Origin: Hymenobacter sublimis
GTDB taxonomy: Bacteria > Bacteroidota > Bacteroidia > Cytophagales > Hymenobacteraceae
Length of the DNA stretch: 64,000 nt
Assembly: GCF_023101345.1 (NCBI RefSeq)
Contig: NZ_CP095848.1
Location: 2,355,501 to 2,419,500 of the forward strand
Direction of reading: 5' to 3'
The translations under genes and the position numbers were made by a program. The notes under the pieces were generated by a model. It was not told where the DNA came from and ran no database searches. It saw only the letters and a list, made by a program, of their open reading frames with translations. Within the stretch, counting starts at the first letter, position 1. Each line of letters begins with the position of its first letter. This document shows positions 46,596 through 55,651 of this stretch, piece by piece.

Positions 46596-47498
46596 ATGCC
46601 TTCCTATCCTTTTCTGCTGGTAGACGCCTTCACCCAAACGGCCCTGGGCGGCAACCCCTGTGCCGTCGTGCTTGATGCCGATGATTTGACCGATCAGCAG
46701 ATGCAGCGCTTGGCCCAGGAGTTTAATCAGTCCGAAACGGCCTTTGTGCGCTCCTCACGCGTGGCGGCTTTTGGCGTCCGCTACTTTACTCCCAGTGAGG
46801 AAATTCCTCTGGCTGGCCACCCCACTATTGCTACTATCACGGCGCTGCTGCACACGGGGCGGCTAGCGCGACCTACTACCGAGCCACTGGCTCTGGAGTT
46901 GGAACTGCTGCACGGCCCCATTGCCATTTCGGTGCTGCCTCCCGCGGCTTCTGCTGCGCCGGCCCAGGTACTCATGACCCAGCGCCGGCCCGTCTTTGGG
47001 CAGGTGCATGAGCCAGCTCAGGTGCTGGCTCTTTTTGGCCTTGAGCCCGAGGACTTAGTGCCGGGCTCGGTTATTCAAACGGTGAGTACGGGCACGCCCC
47101 AGCTGATGGTGTTCTTGCGCGATGCCGCTACCCTCCGGCGGGCGCACTTACCCAACCCCGCTGCCCTGGAAGCATACCGCCGCCGCACTGATTTCTTCAG
47201 TTCCCACCTGTTTTGTCTGGAAGGTGCTACCCCCGCTGGCACCACCTTCGCCCGTCACCTCTGCACCCCTCCCGATGTGCTGGAAGACCCCGTTACGGGC
47301 TCCGCTACCGGCGGCATGGCGGCCTACCTCTGGCACTACGGCTACCTGGCCTCCCCCGATTTTATAGCCGAGCAGGGGCATTGGCTGGGCCGACCGGGCA
47401 CGGTGCAGGTACGCGTGCTGGGACCCCGTCAAGCCATTGACGCCGTGCAGATTGGCGGCACCGGCGTAGTTGTAGTAGAAGGCCAACTGCAACTCTGA
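46596..47498 (+). CDS. PhzF-family isomerase/epimerase-like protein
   Basis: A 300-aa protein of the diaminopimelate epimerase fold. N-terminal DAFTQTALGGNPCAVVLDADDL, LAQEFNQSETAFV with the catalytic Glu47, RYFTPSEEIPLAGHPTIATITAL, and C-terminal DVLEDPVTGSATGGMAAYLWHYG all match PhzF. True PhzF isomerises DHHA in phenazine synthesis; no other phenazine genes are present, so the substrate is unknown. The ATG at 46596 is at the family N-terminus; the frame is open 73 codons further upstream through the terminator. Confidence 0.93.
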   Translation: MPSYPFLLVDAFTQTALGGNPCAVVLDADDLTDQQMQRLAQEFNQSETAFVRSSRVAAFGVRYFTPSEEIPLAGHPTIATITALLHTGRLARPTTEPLALELELLHGPIAISVLPPAASAAPAQVLMTQRRPVFGQVHEPAQVLALFGLEPEDLVPGSVIQTVSTGTPQLMVFLRDAATLRRAHLPNPAALEAYRRRTDFFSSHLFCLEGATPAGTTFARHLCTPPDVLEDPVTGSATGGMAAYLWHYGYLASPDFIAEQGHWLGRPGTVQVRVLGPRQAIDAVQIGGTGVVVVEGQLQL

Positions 47499-47642
47499 AA
47501 GCAATGAAACGGCCAAGGGCCCGTTAGAGCTTAGCCGCTGGGTTGGGAACGAAGGCTAGTGTGGAGCTTGTTTTCTACTAGTTGCCGCCACTTTAAGGCC
47601 GCAGCCCTTCTTTCCTGAACCCTACCCTGACCCTACAGCCAG

Positions 47643-48464
47643 ATGCCCGAATTACCAGAGGTTGAAACGTACCGCCGTTTTCTGGAAGAGATGATGCTGC
47701 AGCAGCCCATTGTGGCCGTTGAAGTGCAAGACCCGCACGTACTGGCAGTTGACGAAGACACGTTGCGCCAGGCGCTGGTGGGCCGTACGGTTAGTGGTAC
47801 GAGTCGACTCGGCAAAAACTGTTTTCTGCTGCTAGACAGCGGCCCGGCCCTGGTGCTACACTTCGGCATGACTGGCGACGTGGGTGCCTACCGCGACGAA
47901 ACCGACGCGCCCCGCTTCACCCGCGTCGCCTTCCACTTAGCTTCCGGCCTGCGGGTTGCTTTCATTGACCCGCGTAAGTTTGGACGCATCCGGCTGGCAG
48001 AGAGCGTGGCTCATTACCAGCAGGCCAAAAAGCTGGGGCCCGATGCCCTTGCTATTACCGTGGAGGAATTGGAGCACAAGCTGCAGCGCCGCAAAACCAT
48101 CCTAAAACCGCTGCTGCTAGACCAAAGCATCACGGCCGGCCTTGGCAATTGGATTGTAGATGAAGTGCTGTTTCAGGCCCGGATTCATCCCGAGCGTACG
48201 GCCTACACGCTGTCGACTGCAGAATTTAAAGATCTGCACCAAGCCATTCAGCTGGTATTACGCACCGCAATCGGGCACGAGGCTACCTACCGGGATTTTC
48301 CGGCTGGTTTTCTCATCCATGCCCGGGAATGGGATGATTCCGCGACGCCAGGTACCGACAAGCACTTGTACTGCCCTCGTCACCCCGAGACTAAAATAGA
48401 AAAATTTTATGTTAGTGGGCGAGCTACGTACGTATGCCCACAGTGCCAGCCGGCGACTAGTTAA
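47643..48464 (+). CDS. mutM: Formamidopyrimidine-DNA glycosylase (Fpg/Nei family)
   Basis: A 273-aa base-excision repair enzyme. N-terminal PELPEVETYRR puts the catalytic Pro2 and Glu3 in place; Lys58 corresponds to the beta-hairpin lysine. The H2TH region (LLLDQSITAGLGNWIVDEVLFQARIHPER) is intact. The C-terminal zinc finger reads C-P-R-H..C-P-Q-C: the second ligand is His instead of Cys, with the usual R in GRATYVC. It removes oxidised purines. Fpg versus Nei specificity is not certain. Confidence 0.92.
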   Translation: MPELPEVETYRRFLEEMMLQQPIVAVEVQDPHVLAVDEDTLRQALVGRTVSGTSRLGKNCFLLLDSGPALVLHFGMTGDVGAYRDETDAPRFTRVAFHLASGLRVAFIDPRKFGRIRLAESVAHYQQAKKLGPDALAITVEELEHKLQRRKTILKPLLLDQSITAGLGNWIVDEVLFQARIHPERTAYTLSTAEFKDLHQAIQLVLRTAIGHEATYRDFPAGFLIHAREWDDSATPGTDKHLYCPRHPETKIEKFYVSGRATYVCPQCQPATS

Positions 48465-48647
48465 CCCATAAAATACTATTGCACCTATATATTAGCCAGC
48501 TACTACCCAGCTGGCTATTTTCATTTTTAAAGGATAATGATATGAACCTGCTAATAAAATGCACTATATATTGTACCAGATGAGGAGAACGTGGTACAAA
48601 TCTGCCAAAATAGATAACTACCTGAACCAGCATTAATTATAATTACT

Positions 48648-48655
48648 TAGCTTTG
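48648..48655 (+). promoter_or_regulatory. -10 element TAGCTTTG of the lipoprotein gene
   Basis: TAGCTTTG at 48648-48655 in an AT-rich spacer (48465-48776), about 120 bp before the ATG at 48777; it implies a long leader. No other gene in the spacer. Confidence 0.5.
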
Positions 48656-48776
48656 CATCAACGGTATCCACCAGGGAGCCGAGTAGTAGAGAAGTTGGAC
48701 GTAAAAAGTCAGGCATATGTCGCAGATATACTACGCCTCGAAGCGTGTTGTTGCACAATCACCAAAACCCGTTTTC

Positions 48777-49277
48777 ATGAAGAAACTGCCCGTGTTCCTG
48801 AGCCTGCTGGCTAGCACCCTCGTGTTTGCCTCCTGTGAGAAAGAGATTGAGGAGATTAAAGACCCCGCCCAGGAAGTGGCAGACGCCGCTACTACCGTCC
48901 AATCGAAACCGGCACTGTTGGCCGCTGGTCCCTGGCACCTAACCAGCCTGACGCTGGCTACGGTCGCTCCGGGTGCTACAGCTGCCCCCGCCGTGGACAT
49001 TTTCCCCCGCATGAAACCCGCCCAGCGCGACAATCTGCACAGCTTTGCTACCAGCGGCGCTTACACCCTGGATGAGGCAGCCGTAAAAGCCTACCCCGAG
49101 GCTCCTCAGCAAAGCACCGGCACCTGGAAACTGACCGGCGATTCGCTGACTATTTCCCAGCCTGACGTGACCCGTCACTTCGCCGTGGAGGAACTCACCA
49201 GCACCACCCTCCGCATCAAGCTGACTCAAACCAGCGAGCAGGGAACCAACACCTACACCTCCGTATTCGCACGCTAA
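48777..49277 (+). CDS. Lipocalin-like lipoprotein, unknown function
   Basis: A 166-aa lipoprotein: MKKLPVFLSLLASTLVFASC has a lipobox (VFASC) at about 16-20. It is followed by a charged linker (EKEIEEIKDP) and a small beta-rich domain (GPWHLTSLTL..SGAYTLDEAAV..GTWKLTGDSLTI..STTLRIKLTQ) that resembles the lipocalin-like domains common in Bacteroidota. No ligand motif. Probably outer-membrane attached. Confidence 0.8.
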   Translation: MKKLPVFLSLLASTLVFASCEKEIEEIKDPAQEVADAATTVQSKPALLAAGPWHLTSLTLATVAPGATAAPAVDIFPRMKPAQRDNLHSFATSGAYTLDEAAVKAYPEAPQQSTGTWKLTGDSLTISQPDVTRHFAVEELTSTTLRIKLTQTSEQGTNTYTSVFAR

Positions 49278-49295
49278 GCGCAGCGCTTTACTACA

Positions 49296-49354
49296 GCCCG
49301 CACCAAGCAAAAGCGCCCGGTCATGATGACCGGGCGCTTTTGCTTGGTGCGGGC
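49296..49354 (+). terminator. Long perfect terminator palindrome
   Basis: Two 29-nt arms around a single central G are exactly complementary (left arm starts GCCCGCACCAAGCAAAAGCG). It lies 18 bp after the lipoprotein stop and serves both convergent genes. Confidence 0.88.
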
Positions 49355-49419
49355 TTAAGCTCTTTTCAATGGCGAATAGTACGGCTCCCTCGTGAGGGCT
49401 AGAAGAAGCGTAAGGGGGC

Positions 49420-50445
49420 TTACCGTTCGTTGTTTTGCTTTTCGGCTTTGCGGGTGAGGGTAGTAAGCCAGGAGCGGCTCAGTTCCGACTCACTTTCGTA
49501 ACCCCGGCGCCGCTCGTCGCCGAGGGGGCCGCCGGACTTGGGCAAGCTGCGGTTCACCCAGCTTAGCACATCGGCAGTAGTACCCGGAAACAGGCCGTGC
49601 AGGGTAGAAAGCACTTTGGCCGGCACGCTCAGGATTACCTCGGCGTCGCCGCGGCGGCAGGCATTCCAGATTTGCCGTCCGGCCGCATCCGCATTCATTG
49701 AGAGCATGGGCAGGGAGTCGGCAATGATGAAAGCGGCGTACTCCTTTTTATGCTGGCCCTTCACGATGGCGTGGCGGGCGCTGCCGGTGCGCAGCAACCC
49801 GGGACACACGGTCGTGACCTGAACGCCATATTGCAGCAACTCAGCACGGTAGCTTTCCGAAAGACCCACCAAGGCAAACTTGCTGGCGCAGTAGGGCGCC
49901 AGATGCGGCACTGGTACTTTACCGCCTACGGAGGCTATGTTCACAATGCGTCCCTCGCCGCGGCGGCGCATGCTGGGTAGCACGGCCTGCATGGCGTGGA
50001 GCGGGGCCCAGAAGTGGGTGTCCATGGAATCTTGGTAGTCGCGCAGCTCAATGTTATCGAGGGGGCCAGCCGTGATGATGCCGGCGTTATTGACCAGCAC
50101 ATCAATAGGGCCGAGTTGGTGCTGCACCTCCGCCACCAGGGTCTGCACTTCCTCGGCGTTGGTGAGGTCCCGGACCAGGGCCAGCACTTCGGCTCCGCTC
50201 TGGGTTAGCTCCTGGCGGGCGCGCTCCAGTTCCTCGGCGTCGCGGGCACAGATGGCTACTTTGGCGCCTTCGGCCACGGCTTGGCGGGCCAGAATCAGGC
50301 CTAGCCCGCGCGAGCCGCCGGTAATAAGCACCACCCGACCAGCCAGCTCGTAGCTGCCCCGACGATTGGAGTAAAGGGTAGCGGCCAGTAGGCCCACAGC
50401 GCCAGCCGCGGCGGCCAGCAGAGTATTTCGGGTATCAGGTTTCAT
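49420..50445 (-). CDS. SDR-family oxidoreductase with N-terminal TM anchor
   Basis: A 341-aa protein. One N-terminal helix (about 8-24) precedes a classical short-chain dehydrogenase: cofactor motif TGGSRGLG at 42-49, NNAG at 119-122, and catalytic Ser172, Tyr185, Lys189 (YCASK). An extended C-terminus after about 250 contains NAC..DAEVILSVPAKVLSTLHGLFP. ARD at about 68-70 suggests NADP(H). Substrate unknown. The ATG at 50445 is preferred; an alternative lies 12 codons upstream. Confidence 0.9.
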   Translation of the reverse strand: MKPDTRNTLLAAAAGAVGLLAATLYSNRRGSYELAGRVVLITGGSRGLGLILARQAVAEGAKVAICARDAEELERARQELTQSGAEVLALVRDLTNAEEVQTLVAEVQHQLGPIDVLVNNAGIITAGPLDNIELRDYQDSMDTHFWAPLHAMQAVLPSMRRRGEGRIVNIASVGGKVPVPHLAPYCASKFALVGLSESYRAELLQYGVQVTTVCPGLLRTGSARHAIVKGQHKKEYAAFIIADSLPMLSMNADAAGRQIWNACRRGDAEVILSVPAKVLSTLHGLFPGTTADVLSWVNRSLPKSGGPLGDERRRGYESESELSRSWLTTLTRKAEKQNNER

Positions 50446-50673
50446 AGGCTTGGGCAAAGTGGTGCCGCCGGGCAGCAGCATAATCTGTGTATGGAAACCC
50501 CGGGGAAAGGTTGCGCGCCGGCCCGTCCAGATTTTGTTCTTGCCGTGGAATACAACCAGCCGTTTGTGCGTTGTGAGTGGCAGATTACACTTCTGGCATC
50601 ATCTTTACAGGTGGAAAGCGCAGGTAGCAGTTCTCGTCTGTTTCGCTGCCCCGACTTTTCGCTACTTCCCCGC

Positions 50674-51135
50674 ATGAAAACTACCCTGCTCGCTTCGCTG
50701 CTGCTGTTCAGCGCCCCCGCTACCCTGCTGGCCCAAACCGCCACCAAGCCCAAACCGAAACCCGCAGCTTCGGCCGCTACCCAGCCCGCCGCGCCCAACC
50801 CGGCCCAAGTGGAGGCCCGCGCCAATGCTCTCACCGACAACATGCAGAAGGCTCTGGCCTTGACCCCGCAGCAGGTAGAGAAGGTGCGGCAGATCAACCT
50901 AATCAGCGTACGAGGCGTGGAATCCGCCCGCCAGAAGTACGGCCGCGACGTGCGCAAAATGGCCGGCGTAGTTGACGATATTGGCCAGGCCCGCCTAGCC
51001 ATGCTCAAGGAGACACTTTCTCCCCAGCAGTTCGACAAATACCAGCGCAAGCGCGAGGAGAAAATGGGAGTTCCCAGCAGCCAGGGCGTCCAGGGCAACG
51101 CTGCCCCCGGCCTCCCCAGCCGCTACGAGGAGTAA
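50674..51135 (+). CDS. Exported Spy/CpxP-like helical protein
   Basis: A 153-aa protein with a signal peptide (MKTTLLASLLLFSAPATLLAQ), a Lys/Pro/Ala linker, and a helical region NALTDNMQKALALTPQQVEKVRQINL..LAMLKETLSPQQFDKYQRKREEKM. The LTxxQ-type repeats (LTPQQ, LSPQQ) resemble CpxP/Spy periplasmic stress proteins and DUF4890-type proteins in Bacteroidota. Chaperone role inferred. Divergent from the SDR gene. Confidence 0.75.
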   Translation: MKTTLLASLLLFSAPATLLAQTATKPKPKPAASAATQPAAPNPAQVEARANALTDNMQKALALTPQQVEKVRQINLISVRGVESARQKYGRDVRKMAGVVDDIGQARLAMLKETLSPQQFDKYQRKREEKMGVPSSQGVQGNAAPGLPSRYEE

Positions 51136-51144
51136 CCGGAAAAT

Positions 51145-51338
51145 GAGTACCTGAGTGAAGTACTGTCATGGCGAGGGCACTGAAGCTATCCGTCCTGACT
51201 GCGTGCTACTCTTCTAAAATGTGACAAGCCCATACCGCCGCGCTGGCAGTAAGGGCTTGTCAGTTTATTCGCCTTGTCGCAGAAGAGAAAACAGACGGCG
51301 CCACCTACTCGCCATGACAGTACTTCACTCAGGTGCTC
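51145..51338. repeat. MITE-like element with 31-bp terminal inverted repeats
   Basis: Arms 51145-51175 and 51308-51338 pair at 30 of 31 positions. Inside is a second hairpin TGACAAGCCC (51222-51231) / GGGCTTGTCA (51253-51262). It fills the spacer between the Spy-like gene and the convergent TauE gene. No ORF. No clear target duplication found. Confidence 0.8.
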
Positions 51339-51356
51339 AGGTGCTCATTCCCTGTT

Positions 51357-52136
51357 TCACCACAAGCTCACTTCGAACACTTGTAGGCTGAGCTTGAGGA
51401 TGAAGGCACTGACTACTACCAGGAATAAAATACGGACAAAGCCGGTGCCGTGGCGCAGGGCCAGGTGGGCGCCCAGGGTGGAGCCGATGATGTTGCTAAT
51501 GGCCATGGGCACGGCCACGGCCCACAGAATCTGGCCGGTGTAGGCGAAGTAGGCCAGAGCCGCCAGGTTGGTAGCCACGTTGACCAGCTTGGCCGAAGCA
51601 GAGGCCGTAATGAAGTCGTAGCCAAACAGGCCCACGAAGGCAAACAACAGGAAAGAGCCGGTGCCGGGACCAAAAAACCCATCATAGAATCCGATAACCA
51701 GGCCAATCAGCGCCCCGTAGAGCGGCTCCCGATTTTCGGGCAGGCGTGGGGCGTGAATCGAGCCGAAATCTTTGCGCCAGAAGGTGTAAATGGCAATAAC
51801 CACCAGCAGGCCCAGCACCAACGGAGGCAGTAGCTCCTGGGGCAACATGCTCACCACCCGCGCCCCCAGAAACGAGAAGATGCCCGCTACACCAGCCGCC
51901 ACGCCCACCGCCCGCCACCGGATGGGTACCTGCCCGGCGTAGCGCCGCAGGGCCGCTGCCGTGCCCATAAGGGAGGAAACTTTGCCCGTCCCGAAAATGG
52001 TAGGCACCGGCGTGCCTTTGAGCAATACCAGCATGGCGGGCAGCTGAATCAGGCCGCCGCCACCCACAACGGCGTCAACCAATCCAGCCAAAAAGGCAAA
52101 CGTGCACAGCAGAGCGAGGGTAAGCGTAGGTATCAT
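51357..52136 (-). CDS. TauE/SafE (TSUP) family anion exporter
   Basis: A 259-aa polytopic membrane protein with two homologous halves. It has FLAGLVDAVVGGGGLIQLPAMLVLLKGTPVPTIFGTGKVSSLMGTAAALRRYAG at the start and LIGLVIGFYDGFFGPGTGSFLLFAFVGLFGYDFITASASAKLVNVATNLAALAYF in the second half, both typical of TSUP. These export sulfite, sulfoacetate or related anions. Substrate unknown. Confidence 0.93.
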   Translation of the reverse strand: MIPTLTLALLCTFAFLAGLVDAVVGGGGLIQLPAMLVLLKGTPVPTIFGTGKVSSLMGTAAALRRYAGQVPIRWRAVGVAAGVAGIFSFLGARVVSMLPQELLPPLVLGLLVVIAIYTFWRKDFGSIHAPRLPENREPLYGALIGLVIGFYDGFFGPGTGSFLLFAFVGLFGYDFITASASAKLVNVATNLAALAYFAYTGQILWAVAVPMAISNIIGSTLGAHLALRHGTGFVRILFLVVVSAFILKLSLQVFEVSLW

Positions 52137-52327
52137 GTGGCCGCGAAGGTACAGCCCGGTACACCGAAGTTGCTAGCGTTGCAGGGTACTGTTTCCGGGG
52201 CCTCGCGGGAAGCCGAATAACGGTAGTGCCGCTGTGCTATGCTGGTTAACTAAGAGGCCCTGAAAACCTGTGCCGAAGCATCTTCGGGCGGCGGGGGCCG
52301 TAGAGGCAGGTTCATTCCTTCGCCTCC

Positions 52328-53896
52328 ATGACCGAAAACCTGACCCACCGGCAGAAGATGCTCACGTTTGCGGGCGTACTGCTGGCCATGTTCCTGGGCT
52401 CCCTCGACCAAACCATTGTCAGCACGGCCCTGCCCCGCATTGCGGCCGATTTGCACGGGCTGGACCGCTTTACTTGGGTGGCTACCGCGTACCTGGTGGC
52501 CAGCACGGCGCTGGTGCCCCTCTACGGCAAGCTAGCCGACACCTACTCGCGGCGCAAAATTGAAATTGGGGCCGTGAGCATATTTCTGGTGGGTTCCATG
52601 CTGTGCGGTCTGGCTGGGGAATTTGGTCCCCTACCCCTGCTCGGTGATGGGATGAACCAGCTCGTGGTTTTTCGGGCCGTGCAGGGCTTTGGGGGTGCGG
52701 GGCTGTTTGCCATGGCTTTCATCATTATTGCCGACCTGTTTCCGCCCGCCGAGCGGGGCCGCTACCAGGGCTATACGGGGGCCGTGTTTGGCACTTCCTC
52801 GGTGCTGGGGCCTTTCCTGGGCGGCTTCCTGACCGACCAGGGCTCCGACCTGATTCCGGGGGTAGCGGGCTGGCGGCTGGTGTTCTACGTGAATCTGCCG
52901 CTGGGTTTGCTGGCCCTTTGGTTTATCCTGACCCAGATGCCCGCCCTCCGCCCCGCCGGCAAACCCAGGCCCATTGACTACTTGGCCGCCCTGCTCCTGC
53001 TAACCGGGCTGGTGCCGCTGGTAGTAGCCTTGCAACTCAACCGGGCGGAGTACGGCTGGACATCCCCGGTTACGCTCGGGCTTTTTGCGGTGGCAGTGGC
53101 CTCTCTGACTCTGTTTGTGAGGCGCAGCCTGCGGCACGACAACCCAATTCTGGACTTCGGGCTGTTTCGTAACCACGTTTTCCGGACGGCCAACGCGGCC
53201 TTGTTTCTGCTAGGCGGCGCGTTTCTGGGCATCATCATTTTCGAGCCCTTGTTTATGGTGAACGTGCTGGGTGTGTCGGCTACCCGGGCGGGCGTTAGCC
53301 TGATTCCGCTGTCGATGGGAGTGGTGCTGGGCTCCTTGCTGGCCGGGCAGATGGTCTCTCGCTTCGGCCACTACAAGCGCTGGATGCTGGGGGGCTTGGT
53401 AGTGCTGCTCGGGGGGTTGTCCTTGTTGGCCACCATGCCCGTCACGGTCAGCTACCGGCAGGTGCTGGGCTACCTGTTGCTGTGTGGCATCGGGCTGGGG
53501 CCTACCATGCCCCTGTACACACTAGCCATTCAGAACGCCATTGAGCCCCAGCTGATGGGCCAGGCCACGTCGGCCAGCCAGTTTTTTCGGCAGATTGGCG
53601 GGGCCATTACGGCCTCGGTGCTGGGGGCCATTCTCACCTTTACGCTCACGCATAGCCTGCCCGCTACGGGGGCACCGGCGCCGCCGGTGGTAGCGGTTTC
53701 GGAAGGGCCAGTAGTGCCGGGGCCGGGAGCGGCGCAGGTATCACCGGCGCTGAAGGCAGCCTTCTCCCAGGCTATTTCGCGGGTGTACCTGTTCAACATT
53801 TTCCTGGTAGCTGGCGGCCTGCTGATGACGTTGTTCGTGCCGGAGCTACCCCTGCGCAAAAGCAACGACAGCGCCCCGCCCGTCCCGGCTGAGTAG
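52328..53896 (+). CDS. MFS exporter, DHA2 family (EmrB/QacA type)
   Basis: A 522-aa, probably 14-helix exporter. Motif LGSLDQTIVSTALPRIAADL (helix 1, motif D1 of DHA2), WVATAYLVASTALVPLYGKLADTYSRRK (motif A), GFGGAGLFAMAFIIIADLFPPAERGRYQGYTGAVFGTSSVLGPFLGG (motif C region). Exports drugs or other small molecules by proton antiport. No EmrA-type adaptor or TetR regulator is adjacent. Confidence 0.93.
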   Translation: MTENLTHRQKMLTFAGVLLAMFLGSLDQTIVSTALPRIAADLHGLDRFTWVATAYLVASTALVPLYGKLADTYSRRKIEIGAVSIFLVGSMLCGLAGEFGPLPLLGDGMNQLVVFRAVQGFGGAGLFAMAFIIIADLFPPAERGRYQGYTGAVFGTSSVLGPFLGGFLTDQGSDLIPGVAGWRLVFYVNLPLGLLALWFILTQMPALRPAGKPRPIDYLAALLLLTGLVPLVVALQLNRAEYGWTSPVTLGLFAVAVASLTLFVRRSLRHDNPILDFGLFRNHVFRTANAALFLLGGAFLGIIIFEPLFMVNVLGVSATRAGVSLIPLSMGVVLGSLLAGQMVSRFGHYKRWMLGGLVVLLGGLSLLATMPVTVSYRQVLGYLLLCGIGLGPTMPLYTLAIQNAIEPQLMGQATSASQFFRQIGGAITASVLGAILTFTLTHSLPATGAPAPPVVAVSEGPVVPGPGAAQVSPALKAAFSQAISRVYLFNIFLVAGGLLMTLFVPELPLRKSNDSAPPVPAE

Positions 53897-54041
53897 CGCC
53901 TGCGTTGGCCGGCTCCCCTACCGCCCCTACCCCAGCGGTGGCTATCCATTAGCATATAACTTGGCTTCGGCACAAGAAGAGAGGTGCTGCGCAAACTTCT
54001 GGGGTGGCGCGGCGGTTATTCGGGTTGATCATTGTTCTGCC

Positions 54042-55100
54042 ATGGAAACGCCTTTCTCCCTTCACCTGAGCGTGCTGGACCAGTCGCCGGTGCCGGTGGG
54101 CCGCACCCCGCGCGAGGCCCTGCACCATACCCTGGAGCTGGCTCGCCTCACCGACCGGCTCGGCTTCCGCCGCTTCTGGGTGTCGGAGCACCACAACACC
54201 AACACCCTGGCCGGCTCGGCCCCGGAGGTGCTGCTGGCCCGGCTGGGGGCCGAAACCTCCCGCATCCGCCTGGGCTCGGGCGGGGTGATGCTACCCCACT
54301 ACTCTTCCCTGAAAGTAGCCGAGAACTTCCGCCTGCTCGAAACCCTGTACCCCGGCCGCATTGACCTGGGCATCGGCCGCGCCCCCGGCTCCGACCGGAT
54401 TACGGCCCACGCCCTCAACCCCCACAACACCTTCAGCGACGAGGATTTCGCCGAGCAGCTCATGGATTTGCGTGCCTACCTGCGCGACGAGGTAGTGCCC
54501 GACACCATACATGCTCGGGTGAAAGCCTCACCTTTTACGGACACTATCCCGGAACTGTGGCTGCTGAGCTCCAGCGGGCAAAGCGGCCTGTTCGCGGCCG
54601 AAGCGGGTGCGGCCTTCTCGTTTGCCCACTTCATCAATCCCAACAGCGGCCCCAAGCTCATGAAGCTGTATCGGGACCGGTTTAAGCCTTCCCCGGAGTT
54701 GGCTGCGCCCCAGGCCAACGTGGCCATTTTCGTGGTGTGCGCCGATACCGCCGGCCATGCCCAGGCCCTGGCCGACAACCTGGCCCTGCAAATGCTCAAG
54801 CTCGAAACTGGCCAATATTCCCCCATCGATGCCGTCGAGAAAGCCAACGTGGCGGGCCTGTCGGCTGATTTGCGCCACCGCCTGGCCTACCATCACCAGC
54901 GCATTATTAGCGGCACCCCCGATAAGGTGAAAGCCGACTTGCAGGAACTGGCCGCCGCTTACCAGGTCGATGAAGTCGTGGCCGTCACCATCACCCATGA
55001 TTTCGACGACCGGCTCCGCTCCTACGAATTGCTGGCCTATGCTTTCGCCTTGCCTGCTACGGGTGCTACCGCCCACACCCAGGCCGCTGTGTTGCACTGA
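54042..55100 (+). CDS. LLM-class flavin-dependent oxidoreductase (luciferase-like)
   Basis: A 352-aa TIM-barrel protein: LSVLDQSPVPVGRTPREALHHTLELARLTDRLGFRRFWVSEHHNTNTLAGSAPEVLLARLGAETSRIRLGSGGVMLPHYSSLKVAENFRLLETLYPGRIDLGIGRAPGSD is the classical start of this family (the group that includes MsnO8-like proteins). It uses reduced FMN or F420; Bacteroidota lack F420, so FMN is likely. Substrate unknown. The ATG at 54042 is at the family N-terminus. Confidence 0.93.
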   Translation: METPFSLHLSVLDQSPVPVGRTPREALHHTLELARLTDRLGFRRFWVSEHHNTNTLAGSAPEVLLARLGAETSRIRLGSGGVMLPHYSSLKVAENFRLLETLYPGRIDLGIGRAPGSDRITAHALNPHNTFSDEDFAEQLMDLRAYLRDEVVPDTIHARVKASPFTDTIPELWLLSSSGQSGLFAAEAGAAFSFAHFINPNSGPKLMKLYRDRFKPSPELAAPQANVAIFVVCADTAGHAQALADNLALQMLKLETGQYSPIDAVEKANVAGLSADLRHRLAYHHQRIISGTPDKVKADLQELAAAYQVDEVVAVTITHDFDDRLRSYELLAYAFALPATGATAHTQAAVLH

Positions 55101-55292
55101 GAAGTGAGGTGAATCAGCCAATAACCCAGTAGAATAAGATAGAGGCGCAATACTTGGAGACTCGTCATTGAACGACTAAATCAAAACGATGTGGTTATTA
55201 CAATGTCCGCAACGACGAGACGCAAAATATGCACCTCCACAATGCGTAAAACATTAGCGGCTGACTTAGAGCATATTTGAATGAATCTAGAA

Positions 55293-55392
55293 CGTCATGC
55301 AGAGGCGCAGCCGAAGCATCTGGCGTGCAGTCGGCTGGTTTATTACCCCAACGTCAGCCCGCCAGATGCTTCGGCTGCGCCTCTGCATGACG
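55293..55392. repeat. Palindromic intergenic repeat D, perfect 33-bp arms
   Basis: Arms 55293-55325 and 55360-55392 are exact reverse complements (33 of 33), with a 34-nt loop. The core GTCATGCAGAGGCGCAGCCG..GAAGCATCT matches the inner palindrome at 3069-3160. Confidence 0.9.
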
Positions 55393-55439
55393 CACGACTT
55401 AAGCTAACTGATAACAGTTGCTACTCACACCTACCTAAC

Positions 55440-55478
55440 AACTAAAAAAGCCCGGCCTATGGTCGGGCTTTTTTAGTT
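55440..55478 (+). terminator. Intrinsic terminator
   Basis: AACTAAAAAAGCCCG / CGGGCTTTTTTAGTT, 15-bp perfect stem with T-run. It is 340 bp after the nearest upstream stop and may end read-through from the oxidoreductase gene. No gene lies in 55101-55651. Confidence 0.85.
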
Positions 55479-55570
55479 ATCCATCCTGGACTTGGGCTAG
55501 CTGACAACAGGCAACCTTATTGATATTCAAGGACATTCTTGTAAGTATAGAATTTTTCTAAAGAACTGTT

Positions 55571-55600
55571 TTGAATCTATCTAAATAGACCTGAGCTTTG
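55571..55600 (+). promoter_or_regulatory. Promoter and candidate operator of the TonB receptor gene
   Basis: TTG at 55571-55573 and GAGCTTTG at 55593-55600 (one mismatch to TAnnTTTG), spaced 19 nt. Between them lies TCTATCTAAATAGA (55576-55589), a 5+5 palindrome where a repressor would block RNA polymerase. An iron-responsive site is plausible but unproven. Confidence 0.5.
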
Positions 55601-55651
55601 CATTGTTTTAAATCAGTCTAAACAAGCTGCCCGCCGTTGGCTGCCTTCCAT

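Noticed and set aside
46596-47498. Phenazine biosynthesis cluster
   Set aside because: Only a PhzF-family protein is present; no other phz genes nearby, and PhzF-like proteins are widespread.
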